Shown piece after piece: positions 12,801 to 24,800 of a stretch of DNA of 64,000 nt (the stretch's first letter is position 1; every line of letters starts with the position of its first letter). The translations under genes were made by a program, and so were the position numbers. Under the pieces are notes generated by a model. The model worked only from the letters and a program-made list of their open reading frames with translations. It was not told the DNA's origin and searched no databases. The DNA comes from Phorcus lineatus (Eukaryota; Mollusca; Gastropoda; Trochida; Trochidae), in NCBI GenBank assembly GCA_921293015.1, contig OV121081.1, positions 57,251,877 to 57,315,876 on the forward strand, written 5' to 3'.

Positions 12801-15800
12801 TCGTCTTAGCGTCCATGAAGTCGGAGTGCGTGAAGCAAGACGTGGCAGACGAGAATGAAGACGGACCTGCTTCTTACATCGCACCCAAGAGTCTTCCCCA
12901 GTCTGGCGACTCTGCCTGGTCCTCCACCTATGCTCTGTCTGACATGTCTTGGGAGATTCCTCTTGCTCTTCTGCTATTGTCCACCAACTGGTGGGAGAAC
13001 TTTGTCGACAAAGACGTCAGAATCGGATGCATTGAAATCCCAGTCAAAGACTACAAGGATGCTCTCCATCGGGTCAGGGTCAAGTCCTACCTGGTTGCAA
13101 GTCTCTGGAAAGTTGGCCTCACATTTGGGTTCGCCTTCCTGCTCATTCCTAAACTCAGCATGGTCCATATCGCCTTCGGAAATCTATTTGAGAACTCCCA
13201 GCCTCTCGTTATGTCCAATGCCAGCACTCTGGCATCTACGATGGTTATTCCAGTGACAACAGCACCTCCAATTCTGATGACGGATCAGCCAGGAGGTGCC
13301 GGCAGAGCAGGGGTCGATGAAGAAAGATTCATGCTGATGGAACGTCTCAACTGCACCTTCAACAACAAGACCTCAGGGTCTGCTAATGAAACTATCTGCG
13401 AGACTACTTACGTTGACCCTTGGCGTCAGTGGTGGACCTACATGCCCCTCTTACTGCAGGTTGTCTCCACAGGCTTGTGCTACTACTTTGCAAGGCTTGC
13501 CTGTAAGCTCTGCATGCAACGATTTTCCTTTGCTATACCATTGAGTCTTGCTACCCCTGTTTCTGTTGCGACCATCATTACGGTCTGTTATCTGAAACCA
13601 GAAAGAACGGAACTGATAAAGGACTTCTTAACGTTTGCGTGTACGGGCCACGGACCTGAACGGAGATGGTTAATATGGCACCTGGGACTCGGGTTTGGTC
13701 TTTGGTGGGCGTCACAATTGTGGATAACACGGTACATCTGGACGCCAAAAGCTCCAAGACTGGCATTCACAGAAAGGTAAAATTCATCAGACAATAAATA
13801 CGTGATTCCTTTGCCAAATCATAATGGAATAATCTCGATATGATAAAGCATTTACTCTTAAATAATCTGAAGATTTCTTACTTGTATTTAGTTTCCAATT
13901 AAGTTGAAGAGTGTCATATATCTAACCCCATCCTGGCACATAATTGCGGTGAAACATTTACGAACTATCGCATTGATGATTTTGTATGTTATTTCAGGTT
14001 GTTCATTCTACCCATGTATTGCGGCGCCCTGATCGAGCAATCTCTACTTCTAAACCGACGTCGTAACGACAAGGAACGTATCCTGAAGGAAATGGCGTTT
14101 AACGACGACGCTTCAATGGACAGCAACTCGACGGACGCCATGCGTAAACAAAGAGAACAGATCGTACCAAAGATCTACGTCTGCGCTACGATGTGGCACG
14201 AAACTGAAAACGAAATGACACAACTGCTGAAATCACTGTTCCGGTACGGGCTTCAAATTTTAAATTAGTGAAAATCATTTAGAGGTGGTGATTTTATAAG
14301 AAGAATTTTACCTACGCAAGCAAATTAAATCATTCTTTAAATAATAATGTTTATGTCAACTGAAGTTCAAGTTCTACTGAGGCATGTACAACAGAATAAT
14401 TAGGCTCTCGAAAGGGTATGTTTCAATGCTAAGTCACGTGACTCTTTGACATTGCCGAGGGACGTTAACACGGATAAATGCTCTTATATGACCTTTACCG
14501 CTTGCACTTATGACCAAAGTCGAACTTTGCACCAAGGTTCCCCTTTGCCCCGAAAGATTTTCGTTATAATGATAGAATATTTCAAAAGGCCTTTTTCTGT
14601 ATCGTTGCCAATAAAAAGCTTCTAGCGCATCCAAGTTAAGACGACCCGACAGCATACAGGTCGAGAAAGGCAGCTTGACACCAGACCTCGAAGTCACATT
14701 AGGTCGTTACTCACGCTGCCAGAACACGTGTCCAAGGTTTTCGTTTTTGACCAAGATGCTATGATAACGTTCAGATTACCATATACCTTATGTATCGAAT
14801 AATTTAAGAATGGCTAAAAACTGTTTTCGAAGATGTTGGTATTGACACATGATACTTTGACAAAGTTTGGATTTACCAATGCTCGGAATGCTATACAACT
14901 GGGAGAATACGTTATTGTTGTACTTGCTCGTTTAGACACAAATATTTCAACATATTGTAAAATTATTCATTTATACATATACACTAGTTAGGCATTATTG
15001 AATGAGAACATTTCGTTCTTGTCTTAAGTGGTTGTTTTGGGGCAGGATAGCTGACAAAGTTCAGAACATTCTTTTTTAGAAGTCTGGAATACGAAATGTA
15101 TAAAAAAGGAGAAAATACGTTTTTATAAGAAGACATAAGAAAGATAGACACTCATTTTATATACCTCCAGCATATTAAAAAAGCTAAGGATACCACAACC
15201 GGATTCGACGGGACCGAATCTGCGTTAATTGTGTAGACCTGTGAATTTTGTACGATAATTATTGTATGTATCATATATATGTTAATGTTAATGTTAATGT
15301 TAATTGCAATCTAAAATCTCATTAATCATTTATACATCTTTGATACACAGAAATTCCTAATGTCGTATGTATGATATCTGGAATAATTGATATACGTATA
15401 TATTTCCACGATAATCATAAATCACGATAGTTCAAAGTTAAAGCCAATAGTTTGCAACATTGTTCATCTATTTTCACAGACTGGATATTGACCAAAGTGC
15501 ACGTCGTAACGCGCAGGATTACTTCAACGTACAAGATCCCGACTATTACGAGTTTGAAGGTATGTGTGTTTATATTTGTTCAAATCCTAATTAGCTAACT
15601 CTGTTTCAAAATAATAAAACAATTTAACTATCGAATAAAAGTACTTTATAATGCTCATAAATTAGCAATGTCGATCTTGAAATTTATATATATTCATAAC
15701 CAATCTCTTTAAATATATAATCAAAATTTTAGTCTATTTACATTTAAGCATTAATCAAATATCATTCAGTTCAATATTTTGAATAAAAATTAATGTTAAT

Positions 15801-18800
15801 CTGCGTTTCTACATAGAAAATTAGCAACCGTCCTTTTTAATTCTTATATACAGGAAATTCGAGTTCAGATCAATATCATATTTTTTAAAAACATATTAAA
15901 CATTCATTTAAGCAGTAAGAATAAACCTTGTGGTATTTGCCAGCAAACACGGATTGTGTAGATTTCAACTCCGTAGCCGATTGGACAGTGTCAAACTTAC
16001 ATTAGTTGTTAGCATACACCCATTTTGTATAATTAGGCCAACATTAACAATGCTTCAGGGGCGGGCAGTCGTTGTGCATGTTTTCACCCCTATAACTAAC
16101 ATTCTAGCAGCGATTTATCACATTTTAAACTTCTTGTTCATATTTGAGCCTAAACGATTGGGCAGGAATATTTTGTCGAGTGATGAAACACATTTAAAAA
16201 GTTGAAATTCGACTGTTTGCTGGATGCATGGCATATCAGTGTTTATTTCTTTAACTTTGAACATCATTGAAATAACATTGTTGCTGACTTTTTTTAGTAC
16301 TTAGAAGCAACCATTTCAAAGGTGTTTTGAAATATTATGTTTTTCATACATAAAAGTAATATAAAGGGATTTTTAGAGCTTTGTAAATTTGATAATTGTT
16401 CAGCTGATTATCATCTATAATGATAAATAACATTGTTGTATATCCCCTGTTTACCGCCTATGATTTGGTATATCGTATGAACGAGTACTAAGCTAATGCT
16501 CTTTGAGCATTGAAGCTGAGTCAGAATTCTGAAAGATGCTATTTTGAAAATTGATAACAAACGTCACATTTTTTCACATTATTTTTTCATTATTTCATTA
16601 TTTTAATAAGCTGTTTATCATCTAATAATTTCTATGTATTCCGTTTCCTTTTAGTGGTTAATATAAATATAATTATTTGTTTTCAGCACACATATTTGTT
16701 GACGATGCCATGGATTATAACGATAACGACGAATGGATGCCGAATATGTTTGTAAGGCAGCTCGTCGAGACCATTGATTGGGCAGCCAGGTACGTCACAT
16801 GACCATGTTTGCGTCTTTATTCATTTTCATATATGACTTTTATCTAAATGACATGGTGTTGGTATTTGTGAGATTTGTCCTATGGTGACTGACTGAATTC
16901 ACTGGAGTATAAACGTGTAATGTATGGTTTAACCAAGAATTCATACTTGATGAGTATGTTGGTTCCTGTCTTGGGCATTATTGGTTACGATATAAAATAC
17001 CAGCATATCCAATAATTAAAGAATATAACATTTGAAATAGAAAACATATACTTCTGGCCAATTCAAATAAGTTATCTTTACTGACCAAATTATGAAATCA
17101 GAAACGTTCGGCCGTGAGCTTTCGCCTTAAAGTGTGTTAAGTCATGGTTTCCTCATAACGTTGGCTAGTCCCGCTTTGTAGCTCTTCGTGTCCTTTCTTA
17201 ACATACGGGCTACGATCAGAGTTACGAGACCTTAGAGTTACGATGGTTCAGGATACGAGTGCAGCTATTATTTCCATTTTTAAATGCAAGGTCCAATGTA
17301 AAAGTTCGGATATTTTGTCTATTCTAGAACAATTTCATAGTAAGAAAATTGGACCATTTGAAAAGCTCATGAACCACACCTCATATTCCTCTTCATATTT
17401 TGGTAAAATTGGTCCAAACCAAAAACAGAACTACTTTCTCTTTCTCTTTTTATTCATGGCATCTACACATCAACTAAAAATATGTTTTTCAAAGAAAGAA
17501 CTAATTTTGATTGGACTTAGTAATATTGATATATTTGTATTTAATTGTTGAGGCATTATTATTCTTGATTTTTTTCCTCTCGATTGTTACTCAAATTCCA
17601 CGACGTTTCCAAAAATGCGTTTTCACTGCACAATACATGTCTACGTGGCCATGTAGCGGCGGTGTGTGTATGTAGACACGTTAAAGCATGAACATATAAG
17701 TCTGACCTACTGCAAACTGCAGACCAGCTAACGGGAGCATCATCCACAGCTCCATGGTCCTTCCATGAAGCGTGTTTACCAAGTAGGCGGACTCTAGTCC
17801 AACGCTACAAAGACAGCTCTGCTTAGTGTCAACACAAGCCGAGCAAACATCGGACTGTCTGTTTGTTCGCTAGGCTTGAATGTAACTAAAGTCTTTGTCA
17901 GTTTAGTTTATTTTATGGGCAGATGAGTAGCTTACATCTTGGATCGTTGTTATGTCTTGTAGCAATCTAAACGCCCTTGGCTATGTGACTTGGCGAAGCG
18001 AGTCCATCGCACCACGGGACATTCCTTGATTCTGGTTTTATAAACTAGTTTAAGATTTTCTTAGTAACTTTGCAAACGTTCTTTGAAAATATGTATTCCT
18101 TGATTCTGGTTTTATAAACTGGTTTGGGGTTTTCATATCAATTTTGCAATTGTACTTTGCAAATACGTGCTCTTTGATTCTGGTTGTATACATAGTTTGC
18201 GATTTTTGTACTCCATGCAATGCTAACCGTGCTTTGATAAATAGATATTCCTCGATTTTGTCCCAAAAGATTGACATTTCTTTCATTTCCTTTTTCCAAT
18301 AATCCTTCACAAAATGGTTGAAACTGACATTGTATTTCAAACATACTCATGATAAGAAAAAGGTTTCAAGGACTTAAATTGCACAAGCATTGATGTTTCA
18401 TATATATTGCAAAATATAAAAAAAGATATATGTATGCAAATATTAACACAGTAACCTGTGTAGTATGCATAAGTTATTCCTAAAGTTCACCTTCACGAAA
18501 ATTTATAACGTCTTTGAGATTATATGTGGAGTTCACCATATTTATTACATTGTTATTCACAGTAAGAATTATATTTCAAAGAGCTCTTTAAGATTGTTGA
18601 ACATTAAAAGTACAATTGTAAGATTATTTTAAACATGTATTGGGGGTAAATACTACTTTTGAATACAAGTCTGAATAATGACCTCATGAACTTATTATCA
18701 ATTACAATTTTTTCTATCATAAAAATCCTTTTTATAGTTTAAGTATGACTCAAACATGATACAGGCTTTAAGAAAAGAATTTTCAAATAACTTCGCAAGT

Positions 18801-21800
18801 TCTGTCTTCAAGGTATTCGATCAGTATGATACCGTTCAAATCAATCGATTTTAAACCCACAAATTTCATGAGTATGTTAATCCCATGAATGGTCAGTATA
18901 CAGGTCAGTGAGGAAGTTAATCCTCTCACACACGGACACGTGTTACCAAGGGGAGGTCACTCCAGATTTATTGATTGGTCAGCAGATTCTGCAGATTAAT
19001 CTGTGCGGTGGAATGCGATGAATCTTCAACCATCTTGAATTCGCTTTTCGAGAGAAGGTGGTTTCTTGGAACGAGACAGGGGAAACTTTTTCTTCTTTCT
19101 GTGTGTAATATGTAAACAGGTTCTCCGGTCTGCCCTGACAAGGAATGCAACAGATCGAATTTGGGGCTTTAAAGGACTACATCAGTGTACCGGGGCTAAA
19201 TATTGGACACAGAGAGAAAACATTTCAATGCAAATTTTCACGCCTTCGATCGAAAGATTTTTTTCTTGAAAATACTTTTTAGCCGAGCCAGGTGTTTATA
19301 AAATCCTACCTATGACGTCATAATCTTTGTTCTTGGGGAAGGCCTTTGGAAGACGGTTATGGAGTTTGCATTAAATGAGTCATTTAGATTGAATGTTGAA
19401 TTTTTAATTGTTAACTTACTGTGTTTGTCATTCGTCTGGTTTGTAAGTGTTTTTCGTGTGTTACGTCATCAAATGGAATTATGTTTTGTGACAAATTCCT
19501 TATCAAAACAATTGGTAATCTTTTTGTTTTAATTGATATTTCAAGGTCATGTTAAGCAGTTAGAATTATATGTCAATGAAAATACGTCGGCCTTAGGATT
19601 ATTTGTAGAAGTCCAATTCAATTCTTTGAATTTAGATTTTAACATCATCAAGGATGTTCGCATATGTAAAATATACATAGGATATCATATAATGTCATAT
19701 GTATTCTGATTACTAATAGATTCAGAAAAACATACACACATGAATACTTTCAAATAACGTTTCATAATTACCTATCAAAAGCCAAAAATGAGCAAAGACT
19801 TTTAGCCATACTATGTCAATGCATGATTTGGATTCGTAAACATATTGACAAAATTATGAAGAAGTATATGTAATAAATTTTTAAAGTCAGTTTATTGTTA
19901 AGAGCAAGCACACAACTCCATTAATATTAGTTACTATAAGAAAACAACCTTGCGGCCAATGGACAAAAGTTTTTATTTGAAGATGATAAAATCAAAAAAC
20001 GAAAACAACTTAAACTGCACAATGCAAACCTAAGACAAAGTTATAACGTTTTGTATGAAGATTGTTAATTAATATGAATACACCAAAACAGACTCAACCC
20101 TACGACCAAGCAAAAACATTAAAGTTATTTTCTGTAATGACGATTTTAGCTAAAATGAATACACCAAAAGACCCACACCTAAGACGAAGCAAAAACTGTT
20201 TGTATTAGTTCATTTGAACGATTTAATTATTTAGCAATGCTACAAAAGACCTTACCCAAAGATGAATTGATAACTGTTCGTATTATTTTATTTGACAAAT
20301 TTCAATTATTATCAATTCAACAAAAACGACCCGACCCTAAGACCAATGTACATTGAGCTGCTTGTGTTTCAGCCAAATTCACGAGTCCGAGATCAAACTA
20401 ATGCCCCCTGTGAAGATTCCTACCCCTTACGGAGGACGCCTAGTGTGGACCCTCCCCGGGGGTAACCTCTTGATCGCTCACTTCAAAGACAAGCTCAAGA
20501 TCAGACACAAGAAGCGATGGTCACAGGTAACCATGTCAAGAACAAATATACTGGACAAAATATGTCAGAGATATTGGTATTCTCTTGGAGATATTATATA
20601 AGTGTGTCTTTTGATTGGTTCATCATTAGTGATTATTTATATTAATTGTTTTTGCCCGGTAAATAATTTATAATAGTATACAGTAATTATATAATATCTA
20701 TAACATTAGCTATCTTATGATAATTCAATACTTCTCGATTTATAGATCCTCACTTACACGCTAAAGGTTTTATCATTGGTGCTGAGTTAGTGGTAATAAT
20801 CGAACACTTATGCAATCAAACAAGAATCTTACAAGTGTTGTTATATGAATAACGTAGAATATATTGCCACGAATATACTGGTGTACACACTGAGGAGGAT
20901 AAGATCGATGCTAGTTATAAAAGCAGTACTTTCCATCACATTTTCATAAACAACAATTTATATGGGGAGAAGAAGGCTTGTGAAAAGGCTCCGAGCTATC
21001 TTAGATAACGTTTAATTCTTCTGATATGGTAGTCAATCTAAATCTTCTACGTTGTGCTTTAGGTGATGTACATGTACTATCTCCTTGGATACCGTCTCCT
21101 GGGGCAACAAGACGATCTCCATGGCAGCAGTTCCACACTGGAACGTGAAGAGAAGTGGAGGAACTCGGCTAGTCACTTCGTCAAGGGCAACCTGTTCAAG
21201 TACATCCCGGAGAAGGTCCTCGTTCAGGTACTGAGAACCTAAATGACCGAAAAGCTCATCGAAAGTTTTCCTTTATCCTAACGCATACCCTTTACCCCGG
21301 CCAGAACACCCTTGGCTGTATAGTGTGTCCCCCACTTGGTCTCTACGAAGTGTAATAATATTAGCATAACATGTACCTTATTATATACATCTCTCAAGTC
21401 CACTCTAGCAGCCATATCGACAAGCATATAATCAAATCAAATGGGAGATTACATGTTTAAACGCACTAGTGCACACCAATATTTCGTTAACACAACGAAT
21501 GCACAGATACTGCATATCTCTCGATATTATTCAAGATCCTCACTCAAGTAATCTACCTCGTAAGTTATTTAACAAATATTTACGTATTCAGGTAGTAAAG
21601 TGGAGTTTTAAAGACCGGAAGTATTTAATGTTACGCTACAATAAATCCGCATGAACTACGATATCGGAAATCTTAAGATTTTGCTTATAACCAAAAAAGC
21701 GGAAACGGCAGCCGCTTTGGTCAATCTAATAGCAATGCTAATGCTGTGTTATTAAATCGATTTATTTACAACATTGCTTTCATAAAACATAATTCATTCT

Positions 21801-24800
21801 TTGGTCTCAGTTCAGAGTTTAGGTAAATACAACAACTGCACATAAAAATAGTTCAACCGCGTTCAACTGTCTATAATTCATCCGTTTTGTGCACAGCTAA
21901 TCTTAGATTTTTTATATGTCCAAGTCAACAGCGGCTGTCTAATTTTTTTCATTGTTGATTGCAGGTCAATTGTAACGAATTTTAAGTATTTCATTGCATC
22001 GATGGAAAGCTTAAGTGAATGCATAAGTCCTCTTAAACCTTAAAATAGCCAAGTTAAACCGTAAAAGCGTGCACTAGTGCCTTTAATGACTAGACTCAGG
22101 ATTTTTGGAAGCGAGCATTAATGAATCTAATTGCATGAATTAGACTAGAAAACAAACTTATCCCTTGACCTTATAATTCAAGTGACGATACGTGTTACAA
22201 CTTGTAGTATTAAACGAGTTACAACTTGTAGTATTAAACCTGTAGTGCCTTACAAAGTTGTGGGATATAGAATAGTTGTTTCGCTTAGTGTTTCTACTTT
22301 ACTATATTGCCATGTAGTGTCTATATTCTATTTCTATTCTTTACCCCAGGCTGAGAACACGTATATCCTGGCCTTGGACGGAGATGTGGATTTCAAACCT
22401 GGCGCTGTTCAGCTATTGGTCGACAGAATGAAGAAGAGCAAGAAAGTGGGCGCGGCTTGTGGACGTATTCATCCGATTGGATCAGGTATGACCTTATATC
22501 CATATTCAATGATATATATGTTAATTCAATAGTCGTTGTGACTAAACTTATAAATTTTCGATATGCCTTCTGTGTGGAAATTGCACAATCCATATCAATT
22601 TAAGTAAAAGAAACTATGTTTAAACTGTCTTTTTAAACCTTTTAAATTTAGGATACAGACAGACTTTGTGCTTGTTTAGAATGTAGATGTTGTCGAATGA
22701 TGATGTAGTATTTTAATAGTATAAAAATGTTTTTTTTACAATTTAAGAAACTAAGACATAATGCATCTATTTTCCAGGACCCATGGTTTGGTACCAGATA
22801 TTCGAATACGCCGTCGGTCATTGGCTGCAGAAGGCCGCTGAGCACATGTTGGGGTGCGTTCTGTGTTCCCCTGGGTGCTTCAGTTTGTTCCGTGGATCTG
22901 CCCTGATGGACGACAATGTCATGAGAACCTACGCTACACGATCTAACGAGGCCCGTCATTACCTGCAGTACGATCAGGGTAAGGGCATAGTTGACTATAT
23001 TCTAATTATTTTGATTAGTTTTAGCAATGATTTTAATCTGAATATAAACGAAAGAACCATTTTGGCGTGCAATTTACTGGGAGAATTTTACTTGTAAGCG
23101 TTAAAGGTAAATTAACGAAACCTACAACTTTTTAGTTATGAGTAAAACTTACATGAGGCGTAATTTGATTTGCCGATCAATGTCTATTAAAAACAATTAT
23201 GATTGGAATCATTTTAGTTGAATTCAGATCAAACTGCCGTTAGTTGATCCTGACATGCTTTTATTACTAAGTAAATATGAAAATACACTTTGTCATCGAT
23301 AAATTCGTTCTTTTCATCGATGTACGCTTTGTACTAAACGATAATAACCGAAACGAAGTTAGTGTTCGTTGATCACCATCTGTAATTCCAATTATTTTTT
23401 AAGATTTAAGAACATTATTAATGTTTGTTCCAGGTGAGGACCGATGGCTGTGTACCTTGATGTTACAACAAGGTTACCGAGTCGAGTACTGCGCTGCTTC
23501 GGACGCCATGACACATGCTCCAGAACGCTTCAAGGAGTTCTTCAATCAGCGTCGTCGGTGGATCCCCTCAACACTCGCTAACATCATGGACTTGCTACAG
23601 AGCTACCGGGCAACCATCAAGATCAACGACAACATCTCCTACTTGTACATGGGATACCAGGGACTTCTTATGCTGTCCACCATCTTGGGCCCTGCAACTG
23701 TATTGCTTATGATGGCTGGTGCCTTCAACGCTGTCATGCGCACAAGTCTCTGGCAGTCCTACATCCTTGCCATTGCCCCGTCGGTTCTGTACCTCATCAT
23801 CTGCTTCGTGTGCAAGAGCAGCCTACAGCTCAACATAGCGGCCATCATGAGCGCGGTGTACTCTTTGCTTATGATGGCGGTAGTGGTCGGTACCCTGGTT
23901 CAGATAGCAGAAGATTCTATAGTCAGTCCCAACGCTGTGTTCTTGTTAATGCTGTTAGCAATCTTCATTATCTCAGCGTGCTTCCATCCACAAGAATTCA
24001 TATGTCTAATACCGGGAGCTCTGTACTTCCTGTGCATCCCGTCTGGCTACGTACTGCTCATGGTGTATGCTATGTGTAACCTCCATGTGGTGTCCTGGGG
24101 AACAAGAGAAGTGGCGACTCGGGTTCCGGGTCCTATAAAACCTGAACAGTTAGCAGCAGCCCAGAAACAGCATGGGCAGAATAGCGTCATGGCTTTCTTT
24201 ACTCGACACGAGGACGACAATGCTTGTTGCAGTGGATTGGTTAGGTTCTTTAGACGCATCTGTGGCAGCCGTAATCAGGATCTCAACACTGAAATCCTCA
24301 GACAAGTCATTGAGAAGCTTGACAAGGTTGAAGCTGGTATGAGATGTGTTGGGACTGGCTTCCAGCATCAGCGCCGTCGGTCTTCATCCAGATCTAGAAG
24401 ATCAAAGAGATCCAACAACATCAACGATATCGAAGAAGAAGCCGAAAATGGCGATGCATCTGCAACAACAACTTCCTCATCTGACGAGGAACAGTATTTC
24501 GAGGAGGAGAGAGATGAACTAATCAACCCTAAATGGATTGAAGACCCTGGCTTGAGGAACGGAGAAGTTCAGTACCTGCCAATGAGAGAAATTGAGTTCT
24601 GGCAGAGATGTATTGCCAAGTACCTCTACCCTATCGCATCTGACCGCGCACACGAAGCCAAAGTTCAACAAGACCTCAAGTCCATGAGAAATAACGTTGC
24701 GTTTGCTTTCTTCATGATGAACGCATTCTGGATGATCATCATCTTCATGTTGCAAAGCGTCAAGGAGAAAGTCAGTATCCCGATCCCAAGACCTGGACGA